A stretch of 64,000 nucleotides of DNA from Paracoccaceae bacterium (GCA_028284705.1 JANQRE010000001.1:62001-126000), one strand, 5' to 3'; shown: positions 34,470-44,613, counted from the first letter of the stretch. Made by a program: numbers and translations. The notes: generated by a model not told the origin, from the letters alone.

Positions 34470-35669
34470 TTGACGATTTGGATGCGTCTACTTGACCGGG
34501 TTTTTCGCAGCTTCTTCCTGCAGGGGCGGCTGGATGTTACGTGGCCCGATGGAACCACCTCCCGCTATGGGGATGGGGTCGGCCCGCATGTTGCGACAAC
34601 GCTGCATAGCGACGACCTGCCTTACGCGATGCTGCGAAACACCGACCTGGCCGTCGGGGAGGGGTTCGTCTCGGGCGATCTGGAGATCGAGAATGATGAT
34701 CTCGACACGTTCTTCGAACTGGTCCTGACCAATCGCGAGGCCGGAAACAGCCTGTTCATGCGCACAACCCGGCATCTGCGGCATGTCTGGCGCAACCTGA
34801 TGCTGCGCAACCCGATCGGTCAGGCGCAGCAGAATGTCGCCCATCACTATGATCTGTCGGCGGAGCTTTATGACCTCTTCCTCGATCCAGACCGGCAGTA
34901 TTCCTGCGCCTATTTTGCCAAGCCGGACATGACACTGGCCGACGCGCAGCTCGCCAAAAAGCGTCATATCGCCAAGAAATTACTGCTTGAGCCAGAGATG
35001 CGCTTGCTCGATATCGGCTGCGGCTGGGGTGGGATGGCGCTGACCTTGGCCGAGGAATTCGGTGTCCACGTCACCGGCGTCACGCTCTCGAAAGAACAGC
35101 ACGCCATGGCCCGCGACCGGGTCGAAGAGGCCGGTCTCACCCACAAGATCGACATCCGCCTTCAGGATTACCGCGAGGTCGAGGGCACATTTGACCGCGT
35201 CGTCTCCGTCGGCATGTTCGAACATGTGGGTCCACGCAATTACGGCGAGTATTTTTCCCAGCTGAACCGTTTGATGGGCCCCGAAGGCGTCGCACTCATC
35301 CACACCATCGCAGGCACCGGTCCGCCTCGCGTCACCAGCCCCTGGATCACCAAATATATTTTTCCCGGTGGGCACATCCCGGCACTTTCCGAGGTTGCGC
35401 ATCATATCGAGCGTCACGAGTATCAGCTCACCGATCTGGAGGTTTGGCATCTGCATTACGCAGAAACGCTGAAACACTGGCATGACCGCTTCATGGCCAA
35501 TGCCGATAAGGCCGAAGAGCTCTATGATGCCCGCTTCGTGCGGATGTGGCGCTACTATCTCAAAGCGGCCGAGATGACCTTCCGTTATGGCCGCCAGGTC
35601 GTCTTCCAGATGCAGTTCGCGAAGGGACACGGCGAAGTTCCGCTCACCCGCGACTACGTTTACACCTAA
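34470..35669 (+). CDS. Cyclopropane-fatty-acyl-phospholipid synthase paralogue 1
   Basis: The 399-residue SAM-dependent enzyme is of the Cfa family. HHYDLSAELYDLFLDPDRQYSCAYF lies near residue 128, the SAM loop LDIGCGWGGMALTLA near residue 177, then VTGVTLSKEQ and KYIFPGGHIPALSEV. It should add methylene bridges, or related methyl groups, to membrane lipid chains. It starts with TTG at 34470 (GGGGTAG upstream) or ATG four codons later. A close paralogue follows 118 bases downstream on the same strand. It is divergent from aspS. Confidence 0.9.
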   Translation: MTIWMRLLDRVFRSFFLQGRLDVTWPDGTTSRYGDGVGPHVATTLHSDDLPYAMLRNTDLAVGEGFVSGDLEIENDDLDTFFELVLTNREAGNSLFMRTTRHLRHVWRNLMLRNPIGQAQQNVAHHYDLSAELYDLFLDPDRQYSCAYFAKPDMTLADAQLAKKRHIAKKLLLEPEMRLLDIGCGWGGMALTLAEEFGVHVTGVTLSKEQHAMARDRVEEAGLTHKIDIRLQDYREVEGTFDRVVSVGMFEHVGPRNYGEYFSQLNRLMGPEGVALIHTIAGTGPPRVTSPWITKYIFPGGHIPALSEVAHHIERHEYQLTDLEVWHLHYAETLKHWHDRFMANADKAEELYDARFVRMWRYYLKAAEMTFRYGRQVVFQMQFAKGHGEVPLTRDYVYT

Positions 35670-35787
35670 AAGCTTGACGCGCGCTAAGGTAAGGAATCCC
35701 TAACCTTTGCCTTTACCCCAACGGGAATTAGTGTCACGTGCCGCTATATGGGTGGGGGCCGTAGCTGCGACTGGGAACGGAACGACT

Positions 35788-37077
35788 GTGAAAATTTGGG
35801 AAACCGTGCTTGAGCGCCTGCTGGCCACGCTCATCAAGACAGGACAAATGACGGTCACGATGCCATCGGGCAAAACCGTCTCCATCGGACAAGGCGACCC
35901 TCAGGTTACGCTCACCATCCACGACCCGACCCTGCCCCGCAAACTGATCCTCAACCCCGAAATGGCCATGGGCGAAGGCTATATGGATGGTGGCTACACC
36001 GTCGAAGGCGACGACATCCGGGGCGTCCTGACCCTTGCCGTGCGCAACTTTTCCGCCGGTCACCTGCCGCGGTCGCAGAGAATTGCCCGCGCTCTGCGGA
36101 TTGCGAAACGCAAATGGGATCAGTGGATCCCGAAAACCATCGCCCAAAGGAACGCGGTGCATCACTACGACATCTCCACGCCCTTCTACTACCTCTTCCT
36201 CGACGAGGACCGCCAATATACCTGCGCCTATTTCCGCGATCCCGGCATGACGCTGGAAGAGGCGCAAGCCGCCAAAAAGAAGCACCTCGCCGGGAAACTC
36301 CTGCTGAAACCCGGCATGCGTGTGCTTGATATCGGCTCCGGCTGGGGCGGTCTGGCGATCACTCTGGCGCAGGACTATGGCGTGCATGTCACCGGCGTCA
36401 CGCTCTCGAAAGAACAACTCGACGCCGCCCGCGCGCGCGCGAAAGAGGCTGGCATCGCAGACAAGGTCGAATTCCGCCTGCAGGATTACCGCGATGTGAC
36501 GGAAAAATTCGACCGCATCGTCTCCGTCGGCATGTTAGAGCATGTCGGCCAGCCGCAATACGCCACCTATTTCCGCAAGATCGAGGAAAACCTCGCCGAG
36601 GACGGCATCGCAATGGTGCATTTCATCGGTCGCACCTCGCCGCCGGGAAATCTCAGTCCCTGGTTCCAAAAGTACATTTTCCCAGGCGGCTACACGCCCG
36701 CGCTGTCCGAAGTTCTGCGCGAGGTCGAAAAGACCACGCTGGAGCAAGCCGATATCGAGGTCTGGCGCACCCATTACGACCGCACGCTCTGGGAATGGCT
36801 GCAACGCTTCGAGGCCAAGCTACCGGAAGTCCGCGCCATGGGCTATGACGAGCGCTTCATCCGCATGTGGCGCTACTACCTGATCGCCTCGGAACTGTCG
36901 CTGTCCGACATGCCCCACGTGCTCTACCACGTACAGCTCCACAAACATCAAACTACGGTCCCGATCACCCGGGACTACCTGTATGTCGATGGCGCCTCTG
37001 AACCACATTCGAGCTTCCCCGGAGGTGCCGCGCCGGAGTATGTGGAGGAGGAGAAACCTCTGAAAGCGGCCGAGTAG
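35788..37077 (+). CDS. Cyclopropane-fatty-acyl-phospholipid synthase paralogue 2
   Basis: The 429-residue Cfa-family protein has HHYDISTPFYYLFLDEDRQYTCAYF near residue 145, LDIGSGWGGLAITLA near residue 195 and YIFPGGYTPALSEV. It shares the VTGVTLSKEQ block with paralogue 1 but has a longer tail (PEYVEEEKPLKAAE). The start is GTG 35788 (MKIWETVLERL); the track ORF adds 27 upstream residues. Its stop overlaps the GTG start of the FkbM gene. One paralogue may modify a different lipid, since tandem copies in this group often diverge. Confidence 0.9.
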   Translation: MKIWETVLERLLATLIKTGQMTVTMPSGKTVSIGQGDPQVTLTIHDPTLPRKLILNPEMAMGEGYMDGGYTVEGDDIRGVLTLAVRNFSAGHLPRSQRIARALRIAKRKWDQWIPKTIAQRNAVHHYDISTPFYYLFLDEDRQYTCAYFRDPGMTLEEAQAAKKKHLAGKLLLKPGMRVLDIGSGWGGLAITLAQDYGVHVTGVTLSKEQLDAARARAKEAGIADKVEFRLQDYRDVTEKFDRIVSVGMLEHVGQPQYATYFRKIEENLAEDGIAMVHFIGRTSPPGNLSPWFQKYIFPGGYTPALSEVLREVEKTTLEQADIEVWRTHYDRTLWEWLQRFEAKLPEVRAMGYDERFIRMWRYYLIASELSLSDMPHVLYHVQLHKHQTTVPITRDYLYVDGASEPHSSFPGGAAPEYVEEEKPLKAAE

Positions 37078-37922
37078 TGACGCAATCAAGCGGCTTAAAG
37101 GACTGGGTGCGGGCCATCTCGCGCCGCCAAAAGGCAAAGATGCGCCTAAAGCGTCCGCCGGTCGAAACCCCCTTCGGCTTCAAGATCAGCGCGCCGCGTG
37201 CGATGCAGGACGGCAGTTTCGAGCGCTCCGATGTCCGCATCATCCGACAGATCATGGACGCAAGCGATCTCTTCATCAATATCGGCGCAAATGTCGGATA
37301 TTATTGCTGTTTTGCGCAGATGGCGGGTCTCCGGACCATCGCCGTCGAACCCCAGCCCAACAATGCCACCCTGCTCATGCGCAACATGCGCGCCAATCGC
37401 TGGGGCGACAATATCACGATCCTGCCCGTTGCCGTCGGCGATACACCCGGCATCGTCGATATGTATGGCGAGGGCACAGGTGCATCGCTCGTCAGAGGCT
37501 GGGCGCGCAATCCGGTCCATCTCGCGCGGCAGGTTCCGGTCGTGCGCCTCGATGACGTGGTTCCACCCCTCGATCCAGCGCAACAGACATTCATCCTCAT
37601 GGATGTCGAAGGGTTCGAATTGCACGCGCTGCGCGGCGCCTCCACGCTGATCAACGCCCCGACGAAACCGATCTGGATGATCGAAATCTCTCTGTCTCGC
37701 CACCAGCCCGATGGCTCCACTTTAAGCGAGACCGCCGGCGCCACATTCGAGATCATGAAAACAGCGGGCTATGAGGCCTACGAGGTGGGCGAAACGCTCA
37801 TCCCCCATGAGTGGGACGTCATCGAGGCCGCCTGTCGTGGGGAACCCACCCCCATCCAATGGCATAATTTCGTTTTCGTCGCAGCGGGCACGGATATCAC
37901 AACGCTCCTGGCAGACGACTAA
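37077..37922 (+). CDS. FkbM-family methyltransferase
   Basis: The 281-residue protein has the FkbM features INIGANVGYYCCFAQMAG (SAM site), IAVEPQPNNATLLMRNM and FILMDVEGFELHALRGAS, and ends with a WHNFVFV strand. It should methylate a hydroxyl or a similar group of a sugar, lipid or small molecule. The GTG start overlaps the last base of the preceding Cfa gene, so the three genes from 34470 may form one lipid-modification unit. The acceptor is unknown. Confidence 0.88.
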   Translation: MTQSSGLKDWVRAISRRQKAKMRLKRPPVETPFGFKISAPRAMQDGSFERSDVRIIRQIMDASDLFINIGANVGYYCCFAQMAGLRTIAVEPQPNNATLLMRNMRANRWGDNITILPVAVGDTPGIVDMYGEGTGASLVRGWARNPVHLARQVPVVRLDDVVPPLDPAQQTFILMDVEGFELHALRGASTLINAPTKPIWMIEISLSRHQPDGSTLSETAGATFEIMKTAGYEAYEVGETLIPHEWDVIEAACRGEPTPIQWHNFVFVAAGTDITTLLADD

Positions 37923-38608
37923 AACGGCCGCACCACATTGCCGGAATAGAAATACGCTCCCATCCCGACCGCAAACAGGACCACGCCCGCCACCGAATGT
38001 AGCAACACGGCTTCGGGGAAGTTCTTTCGCACCTCGTAGGACCAAGCGAAGAGCAATCCGCCGAAAAAGGTCATCGCCGCGACGACCCAACTCCAATACA
38101 TCAGATGCGCAAAGCTGAAGATGCCCGCATTCAACAAAAGCGCCCCGCGCGCGGGCAGGATCGCGGCGTAGCGGCGGAAAAACAGCGGGCGGAAGACCAG
38201 TTCCTGCGGCAAGGCCGAGACCAGCGGATAGAACAGCGCGATCATCCAGATGATCGGCCAGCCATTGGCCAGTCGCGGCGGGTCCGGACCCAAAAGCTGA
38301 AATAACCGCTCCGGCGCCGTTGCGTGCAAGATCCAGTAACTCGCCACGCCGGTGACCACACCCACCGCCACCACAAGGCTCAAGTTGATCCGCGTCATGC
38401 CTTCGAAGAGCGACCGCCAGCGAAACTCCCGAGTAAAAGCCAGAAGCACCAATCCCAGCGCCGTCACCGCAAAAAGCGCCGTGAACATCATGCTGGGCGG
38501 GAAAAACACCGCGATCACCAGCGGAATGCCTACAAAGAACAGCGCAAATTCAAAGCGTTTCCAGCTCAAGAGCCATGCGCTCGGGCGGTTCTCTGTGGTC
38601 AGGTCCAT
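37919..38608 (-). CDS. CPBP-type intramembrane protease family protein with variant first motif
   Basis: The 229-residue protein has about seven membrane spans and the CPBP (Abi/Rce1) motifs. The first is QELVFRPLFF near residue 136, where the usual double glutamate EExxxR has become QE. The second is FSFAHLMYW near residue 165, and the third is LLHSVAGVVLFAVG near residue 203. The remaining glutamate, arginine and histidines are kept, so it may still be a protease, but the change is worth noting. It ends tail-to-tail with the FkbM gene. Confidence 0.82.
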   Translation of the reverse strand: MDLTTENRPSAWLLSWKRFEFALFFVGIPLVIAVFFPPSMMFTALFAVTALGLVLLAFTREFRWRSLFEGMTRINLSLVVAVGVVTGVASYWILHATAPERLFQLLGPDPPRLANGWPIIWMIALFYPLVSALPQELVFRPLFFRRYAAILPARGALLLNAGIFSFAHLMYWSWVVAAMTFFGGLLFAWSYEVRKNFPEAVLLHSVAGVVLFAVGMGAYFYSGNVVRPF

Positions 38609-38735
38609 GAGAGCCTAAATAAGCGCTCTCGGGCATTTCTCCACCCCTCTTTTCCAACGGGCTGAAACCCGCTTGCACGCACCCGCGCCAGCCCTTAAAC
38701 CCACGACAATTTGCATGGACTTGGGGTTAGAGCCG

Positions 38736-41700
38736 ATGCCGAAAAGAACCGATATCAATTCGATCATGATCATCGGCGCCGGCCCCATCGTCATCGGTCA
38801 AGCCTGCGAGTTCGACTATTCCGGCGCCCAGGCCTGCAAGGCGCTGCGGGAGGAGGGCTACCGCGTCATCCTCGTCAATTCGAACCCGGCCACGATCATG
38901 ACCGACCCGGGCCTCGCCGACGCCACATATATCGAACCGATCACGCCGGAGATCGTCGCCAAGATCATCGAAAAAGAACGCCCCGACGCGCTTTTGCCGA
39001 CCATGGGTGGCCAGACCGGCCTCAACACCTCCCTAGCCCTGGAAGAAATGGGCGTGCTTGAGAAATTTGGCGTCGAGATGATCGGTGCCAAGCGCGACGC
39101 CATCGAGATGGCCGAGGACCGCAAACTGTTCCGCGAGGCCATGGAACGGCTCGGTCTCGAAAACCCCAAAGCCACCATCGCCAACACGATGGAGGAGTGC
39201 ATGGCCGCGCTCGAACATGTGGGCCTGCCTGCCATCATCCGCCCTGCCTTTACGCTGGGCGGCACCGGTGGTGGTGTCGCGTACAACCGCGAAGACTACG
39301 AAAACATTTGTAAATCCGGCCTCGATGCCTCACCGGTCAGCCAGATCCTGATCGACGAGAGCCTGCTCGGCTGGAAAGAATACGAGATGGAGGTCGTGCG
39401 CGACAAGGCCGACAACGCCATCATCGTGTGCTCCATCGAAAACGTCGATCCGATGGGCGTGCATACGGGCGACTCGATCACCGTGGCCCCGGCGCTGACC
39501 CTCACGGACAAGGAATACCAGATCATGCGCAACGGCTCGATCGCCGTGTTGCGCGAGATCGGGGTGGAGACCGGCGGCTCGAATGTACAATGGGCGATCA
39601 ATCCCGCCGATGGGCGCATGGTGGTGATCGAGATGAACCCGCGCGTCTCCCGCTCCTCCGCTCTGGCCTCCAAGGCCACCGGTTTCCCGATCGCCAAGAT
39701 CGCCGCGAAACTCGCGGTCGGCTACACGCTCGACGAACTGGACAACGACATCACCAAGGTCACGCCCGCCAGCTTCGAGCCGACCATCGATTATGTCGTC
39801 ACCAAAATCCCGAAATTCGCCTTCGAGAAATTCCCCGGCTCCGAGCCCTTCCTCACCACCGCGATGAAATCCGTCGGCGAGGCGATGTCCATCGGTCGCA
39901 CGATCCACGAGTCGATGCAAAAGGCGCTGGCCTCCATGGAATCGGGCCTCACCGGGTTTGACGAGGTCGACCTGCCTGGCATGCCCGGCGTCGATGCGGT
40001 GCAATGGCAGGACACCGAGGATGACATCATCCCGCGCATCGTGGTGGGCCGCGATGCCACCGCGCAGGAGGCCATCGACAAGACCCTCACCCGCGAGCTC
40101 GCCCAGCAGACCCCCGACCGTCTGCGCGTCATCGCCCACGCTATGCGCTTCGGCTTCACCAATGACGAGATTAACCAGATCACGAGGTTCGACCCCTGGT
40201 TCCTCGCCCGCATCCGCGAGATTGTCGCCCGCGAGGCCGAGATCGCCCGCGACGGCCTGCCGCTCACCGAGGATGCCCTCCGCGATCTCAAAATGATGGG
40301 CTTCACCGATGCCCGCCTCGCCCATCTCACCGGCCGCAACGAGGCCGATGTGCGCAAAGCCCGCCAGAACCTCGGCGTCACCGCGGTCTTCAAACGCATC
40401 GACACTTGCGCCGCCGAGTTCGAGGCCCAGACGCCCTACATGTATTCCACCTACGAGGCCCCGATGATGGGCGAGGTCGAGTGCGAGGCCCGGCCCTCAG
40501 ACGCCAAAAAAGTCGTCATCCTCGGCGGCGGCCCCAACCGCATCGGCCAGGGGATCGAGTTCGACTATTGCTGCTGCCACGCCTGTTTCGCGCTCACCGA
40601 TGCGGGTTACGAGACCATAATGGTCAACTGCAACCCCGAGACCGTCTCCACCGACTACGACACCTCCGACCGCCTCTATTTCGAGCCGCTCACCTTCGAG
40701 CACGTCATGGAAATCCTCCGCGTCGAGCAGCAAAACGGCGCGCTCCACGGCGTTATCGTCCAGTTCGGCGGCCAGACGCCCCTGAAACTCGCCAACGCGC
40801 TCGAAGAGGCCGGGATCCCCATCCTCGGCACCTCCCCCGACGCCATCGATCTCGCCGAAGATCGCGAGCGCTTTCAGCAACTGGTCCAGCAACTCAACCT
40901 CAAGCAGCCCAAAAACGGCATCGCCCACACCGACGCCCAGGCCATGGAGATCGCCCAGGACATCGGCTTCCCCCTCGTCATCCGCCCGTCTTACGTGCTC
41001 GGCGGTCGCGCCATGGAGATCGTGCGCGACCAGGCCCAGCTCGAACGCTATATCTCCGAGGCCGTCGTCGTCTCCGGCGACAGCCCCGTGCTGCTCGACA
41101 GCTACCTCTCGGGTGCTGTCGAACTCGATGTCGACGCGCTCTGCGACGGCACGCAAGTCCACGTCTCCGGCATCATGCAGCATATCGAGGAGGCCGGCGT
41201 GCATTCCGGCGACAGCGCCTGTTCCCTGCCCCCCTACTCTCTCAGCACGGACACGATCACCGAAATCCGCCGCCAGACCGAGGCGCTCGCAAAAGCCCTC
41301 AACGTCGTCGGCCTCATGAACGTGCAATTCGCGGTCAAGGACGCAGAAATCTACCTCATCGAGGTCAACCCGCGCGCCTCCCGCACCGTCCCCTTCGTCG
41401 CCAAGGCCGTAAACTCGCCCATCGCCTCCATCGCCGCGCAGATCATGGCCGGCGCCAAGCTCTCCGACTTCGACCTCACCGACCCGATGATCGACACCTA
41501 CGCGGTGAAAGAGGCCGTGCTCCCCTTCGCCCGCTTCCCCGGCGTCGACACGATCCTCGGCCCCGAGATGCGCTCCACCGGAGAGGTCATGGGCTCCGAC
41601 GCCGATTTCCACCGCGCTTTCCTCAAGGCCCAGATGGGCGCCGGTGTCGCCTTCCCCGAAGACGGCAAAGGCAAGGTCTTCCTCTCCATCCGGAACGAGG

Positions 41701-42056
41701 ACAAGACGCCGACCATGCTCGAGGCCGCGCAAACCGTCGCGGCGCTCGGCCACAAGCTCATCGCCACGCGCGGCACCGCCAAATGGCTCTCCGAGCACGG
41801 GCTCGATTGCGAGACCGTCAACAAGGTCTATGAGGGTCGGCCGGATGTGACCGACCAGCTCAAGGACGGTCTGATTTCCCTGATCTTCAACACCACCGAG
41901 GGCGCTCAGGCCATCGAGGACAGCAAGTCCATCCGCTCCATCGCCCTCTACGACAAAATCCCCTACTACACGACCGCCGCCGGCTCCCACGCCGCGGCGC
42001 TTGCGATGAAGGCCCGGGTTGAAGGGGATGTCGGGGTTATGGCGTTGCAGGGATGA
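38736..42056 (+). CDS. carB: Carbamoyl-phosphate synthase large subunit
   Basis: The 1106-residue enzyme makes carbamoyl phosphate from bicarbonate, ammonia and two ATP, feeding pyrimidine and arginine synthesis. Two homologous halves are visible: each has an ATP-grasp domain, marked by [17 protein letters not shown] and [17 protein letters not shown]. The C-terminal MGS-type allosteric domain has [13 protein letters not shown] and [16 protein letters not shown]. The start MPKRTDINS at 38736 matches family convention. carA is not in the window. The gene ends directly against the convergent accessory gene. Confidence 0.97.
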   Translation: MPKRTDINSIMIIGAGPIVIGQACEFDYSGAQACKALREEGYRVILVNSNPATIMTDPGLADATYIEPITPEIVAKIIEKERPDALLPTMGGQTGLNTSLALEEMGVLEKFGVEMIGAKRDAIEMAEDRKLFREAMERLGLENPKATIANTMEECMAALEHVGLPAIIRPAFTLGGTGGGVAYNREDYENICKSGLDASPVSQILIDESLLGWKEYEMEVVRDKADNAIIVCSIENVDPMGVHTGDSITVAPALTLTDKEYQIMRNGSIAVLREIGVETGGSNVQWAINPADGRMVVIEMNPRVSRSSALASKATGFPIAKIAAKLAVGYTLDELDNDITKVTPASFEPTIDYVVTKIPKFAFEKFPGSEPFLTTAMKSVGEAMSIGRTIHESMQKALASMESGLTGFDEVDLPGMPGVDAVQWQDTEDDIIPRIVVGRDATAQEAIDKTLTRELAQQTPDRLRVIAHAMRFGFTNDEINQITRFDPWFLARIREIVAREAEIARDGLPLTEDALRDLKMMGFTDARLAHLTGRNEADVRKARQNLGVTAVFKRIDTCAAEFEAQTPYMYSTYEAPMMGEVECEARPSDAKKVVILGGGPNRIGQGIEFDYCCCHACFALTDAGYETIMVNCNPETVSTDYDTSDRLYFEPLTFEHVMEILRVEQQNGALHGVIVQFGGQTPLKLANALEEAGIPILGTSPDAIDLAEDRERFQQLVQQLNLKQPKNGIAHTDAQAMEIAQDIGFPLVIRPSYVLGGRAMEIVRDQAQLERYISEAVVVSGDSPVLLDSYLSGAVELDVDALCDGTQVHVSGIMQHIEEAGVHSGDSACSLPPYSLSTDTITEIRRQTEALAKALNVVGLMNVQFAVKDAEIYLIEVNPRASRTVPFVAKAVNSPIASIAAQIMAGAKLSDFDLTDPMIDTYAVKEAVLPFARFPGVDTILGPEMRSTGEVMGSDADFHRAFLKAQMGAGVAFPEDGKGKVFLSIRNEDKTPTMLEAAQTVAALGHKLIATRGTAKWLSEHGLDCETVNKVYEGRPDVTDQLKDGLISLIFNTTEGAQAIEDSKSIRSIALYDKIPYYTTAAGSHAAALAMKARVEGDVGVMALQG

Positions 42057-43088
42057 TCAAATCGAGTTCATCGCTTTCTCGAGCGTCTTTGTCGTGTCAA
42101 AATCCTCGAGTTTTTGAATACACTGCTGCGCACGTTCTCGAGCAAAATTCGAAGCGTGCTGATCAGTCATCGCATTGACCGCAAGTCGAAGCACCGCTTC
42201 CCTCTCTTCATCCGTGAATTTCTCGATCTCAAAAACATAGGCCCGTTGTTCGGCTTCTGGCTTTCCAAGCATACAAGAGACAATTAGGTCAAAAACATAT
42301 GGCAGCTCTGGCAGGTTCAAGTTCCGTGCGGCGTCAGCGTAATTGTTGTACCTAGCTCTTAGCTTATTCCAATCTTGAAGCAGCTTATCGTCGCTTACGC
42401 CTTCCGGATCGAAATTTGCAACAATCAGTTCTCGACCGAGCCCGACGACCATAGAAAAAACAGTCTCCTGTTTTTCAAGCATCAAATCGCCAAATCCTTG
42501 CTCCAATACGGCGACCAAATCGTTGCGTTCCGCCTGAACAAAAGCGTCTATCACACCCTCAAGTACCGGGGTGAAATCTGCGAATTGAGTATAGTGCCGA
42601 TCATGTGCAAATGGCGTTATTAAATCTAAAAGCGCCTTCGCTTGACCTTCGCTAAAATGGCGATTGTCATCTATCTCTTGGGTCATCGCGCTAATCGTCA
42701 ATAGCGCTCGGCTGTCACTCCAGGACCTCTTGGCTTGGCGAGTGTTCTCGGCGACAAAGCTATTCAGTGAATTCTCGATTGTCGTTTGTGCCTCTTGCAC
42801 GATGGTTGGTATTTCGTTCCTGACCGTATCTTGCGCGGCCTCGATGGCCGCCAACCGCGCAGACTCCTGTAGCGAGCCTGAAAAAAGCGTCGCTACCCCG
42901 GTCAACCCAGTAACAATCAATGCACCCCCAACGGTGAGAAATACCGCATTGCGTTGCCTCATCGTCGCAGCGTTGCGGTCGATCTTTTCAATCGCGCTGT
43001 CCGCGACAGAGCTCGACAACATTTCCAAGAAAAATTGATTGTCAGACGCAAACTTGTGAAAATCTGACTTTGTCTCCGTATCGCTCAT
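42057..43088 (-). CDS. Low-GC single-span membrane protein of unknown function
   Basis: The 343-residue protein has one membrane span (NAVFLTVGGALIVTGLTGVATLFSG, about residues 46-70) after a charged N-terminus (KIDRNAATMRQR). A long helical, soluble C-terminal part follows. I recognise no family. The coding sequence is clearly poorer in GC and less biased in codon use than its neighbours, which suggests acquisition. GGAG lies seven bases before ATG 43088. It directly abuts the carB stop and opens the carB-tdk island. Confidence 0.75.
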   Translation of the reverse strand: MSDTETKSDFHKFASDNQFFLEMLSSSVADSAIEKIDRNAATMRQRNAVFLTVGGALIVTGLTGVATLFSGSLQESARLAAIEAAQDTVRNEIPTIVQEAQTTIENSLNSFVAENTRQAKRSWSDSRALLTISAMTQEIDDNRHFSEGQAKALLDLITPFAHDRHYTQFADFTPVLEGVIDAFVQAERNDLVAVLEQGFGDLMLEKQETVFSMVVGLGRELIVANFDPEGVSDDKLLQDWNKLRARYNNYADAARNLNLPELPYVFDLIVSCMLGKPEAEQRAYVFEIEKFTDEEREAVLRLAVNAMTDQHASNFARERAQQCIQKLEDFDTTKTLEKAMNSI

Positions 43089-43311
43089 TTTCGTGCTCCA
43101 CAAAAATTGATTTTGAGAACACCCTATTTTTCTTGCGTTATTCGAGCGTGAAATTAGTGTGAAGGGTTCGCGAATACGCCAGGAGTCTCACAAAGCAAGC
43201 CATCAATTTGCTGCCCCTAGGAACGTTTTTCTCGGCGACTTCAGCGCTTCTGCCGATCCGCGTCCTCTTGCCGTTGGGCTTCGCGCGCCGACTCGCAATC
43301 AGCGAGCCATA

Positions 43312-43339
43312 GTTTGGTGCGTGAGATCACGCACCAAAC
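43312..43339. repeat. Perfect 28-base palindrome
   Basis: Two 13-base arms (GTTTGGTGCGTGA and its complement) are separated by two bases. The strength and perfection suggest a mobile palindromic element or a protein-binding site. Confidence 0.7.
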
Positions 43340-43349
43340 CGCAGCAAGC

Positions 43350-43376
43350 GTAGGGTGGGCAATTCTGCCCACCATC
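43350..43376. repeat. Dispersed palindromic repeat, second copy
   Basis: GTAGGGTGGGCA and TGCCCACCATC flank a short AATTC-type loop. The arms are the same as those of the copy inside valS at 5534-5564. Confidence 0.7.
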
Positions 43377-43584
43377 TTCCAAAGCGCAATCGCCGGACCG
43401 TGGGATGGCGACAGAACGGACATGCTGCAGCGGTTTATCGCGCCACGTTATAAATAGCTCAAAGCGACGCGCCAACGTCACCAAATCGCCAGCCCGTGGG
43501 GGCGGTCTGGCGATTGCGCGGCGGCTTCGCCTTGATTCCGCGCTTGGGCGCAAAGCACCAAGGCCGGATATATACCTGTGTCTA

Positions 43585-43887
43585 CTACTCCGATATCTCA
43601 CCGTCTTGAGAAACTGACAGAGACATACCGCTCATTAATTCGGACTCGCTCATGGAGCGCCCAGTTTTCACGAGCTGCTTTTCGTCAATCGTCCACCCAT
43701 CAACCCAGTCTGAGCACCGGGCATCCCGAAAAACACTCACGGCGTAGCTCCAACCATGTTCTTCGGTGAATGACATGCCATTCACTACCCCGAACATGCG
43801 ATCAATCTCCGCGTAGTCTTCGGTGGTACTAATGATCTGCACAACTTCGTAAAAGTCGAACATCGGGGGCGGCATTTTCTTCGACAT
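43585..43887 (-). CDS. Imm31-like immunity protein, orphan
   Basis: The 100-residue protein contains FYEVVQIISTTEDYAEIDRM and GWSYAVSVFRD, which resemble the Imm31 family of polymorphic-toxin immunity proteins. No cognate toxin, Rhs or secretion gene is nearby, so it is an orphan. AGGAGG lies nine bases before the ATG. The start lies inside the 3' end of the BrnA-like ORF, an overlap of 103 bases in another frame. It may protect against toxins of neighbouring cells. The family call is from pattern memory and should be searched. Confidence 0.6.
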   Translation of the reverse strand: MSKKMPPPMFDFYEVVQIISTTEDYAEIDRMFGVVNGMSFTEEHGWSYAVSVFRDARCSDWVDGWTIDEKQLVKTGRSMSESELMSGMSLSVSQDGEISE

Positions 43888-44489
43888 GTGAATACCCCTC
43901 CTCTGATCGTGTCGCCATTTTCAAGCGTAACGCGGGCTTTCCACAGTTGCGAGTGCTGCACCACCCGCTTGGCCGCCTCCAACTGCCCCGTCTTGCGGGC
44001 TTCCATCTCCGCCATGACCTGCGCTTCGATCTCGCGCTCGAACTCCAACTGCGAGCGGCTTTTTCGCAGGGCCGACTCCTTCTCCTGCCGGGCCAGTGTC
44101 ACGGACAAGCGCTCAAGTTCGGCATCGGCATGGTTGCGGCCCCGGTCGGCATCATCCACCCAGCGCTCGAACCGCGATGCATCGACCACCACGCCCGACA
44201 GCCGGGAATGCATATAGGCCCGCAGCACGTCGTTCATCCGGGTCAGGTAGCCGCGCCCCGTCACCCGAAAAAATTTCAGCACGTCTTCATCCACCCGCAT
44301 TGTGATCTTTTTCTTCTTCGGCTGATCCGGGCGGGTCGCGATCTCCTCCCATTCATCGGGCAGGGCCTCGCTGTCGTGAAACGCCCGGTGCAGATCATAT
44401 TCCAGCCGCTTGAGCACATCCGTCATCAGGTAATGCTCCAGCCGCTGGCGCTTGGTCATGTTTTCGCGGACGGTCGGTTGCTGTTCCAT
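43785..44489 (-). CDS. BrnA-like ribbon-helix-helix protein, possibly with a foreign C-terminus
   Basis: Residues about 58-97 (KKKITMRVDEDVLKFFRVTG then GYLTRMNDVLRAYMHSRL) match the BrnA/CopG antitoxin type of DNA-binding domain. A charged helical section follows. The last about 33 residues (after IRGGVFTCRRKCRPRC) run across the start of the Imm31-like gene in a different frame and look unlike a conserved domain, so the gene may have lost its original end. No BrnT toxin partner is seen. It may be a stand-alone regulator. Confidence 0.6.
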   Translation of the reverse strand: MEQQPTVRENMTKRQRLEHYLMTDVLKRLEYDLHRAFHDSEALPDEWEEIATRPDQPKKKKITMRVDEDVLKFFRVTGRGYLTRMNDVLRAYMHSRLSGVVVDASRFERWVDDADRGRNHADAELERLSVTLARQEKESALRKSRSQLEFEREIEAQVMAEMEARKTGQLEAAKRVVQHSQLWKARVTLENGDTIRGGVFTCRRKCRPRCSTFTKLCRSLVPPKTTRRLIACSG

Positions 44490-44569
44490 CTCTCACCCCG
44501 AATTCAAATCACGGGGGCGGAGACTGCCGTCAAAAGGTTAACAAAATTCGGAGGCACCGGTCGCTACAC

Positions 44570-44613
44570 GTGTCGGGACGGATGCCATACGGATGCTGTA
44601 CGGAAACCAGACG
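44570..44613. repeat. Second dispersed repeat, island copy
   Basis: GTGTCGGGACGGATG and CTGTACGGAAACCAGACG, with an 11-base insertion between them, match the in-frame copy in valS at 6528-6560. It lies in the non-coding gap between the BrnA-like and CII-like genes. Confidence 0.7.

Larger units (their letters stand above)
43089..43584. other. Repeat-bearing intergenic region of the carB-tdk island
   Basis: This 496-base stretch has no supported gene. It starts AT-rich before the membrane-protein gene, then carries a perfect 28-base palindrome at 43312-43339 and a dispersed GTGGGCA/TGCCCAC palindrome at 43350-43376. The rest (43380-43584) has only shadow ORFs. Confidence 0.6.

Noticed and set aside
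37600-37630. tRNA-like GGGTTCGAATTGC string
   Set aside because: It is inside the FkbM gene and no cloverleaf can be formed around it.
40406-41990. Long ORFs in other frames and on the reverse strand within carB
   Set aside because: They lie wholly inside the carB frame, have low-complexity arginine/glycine composition and no ribosome sites.
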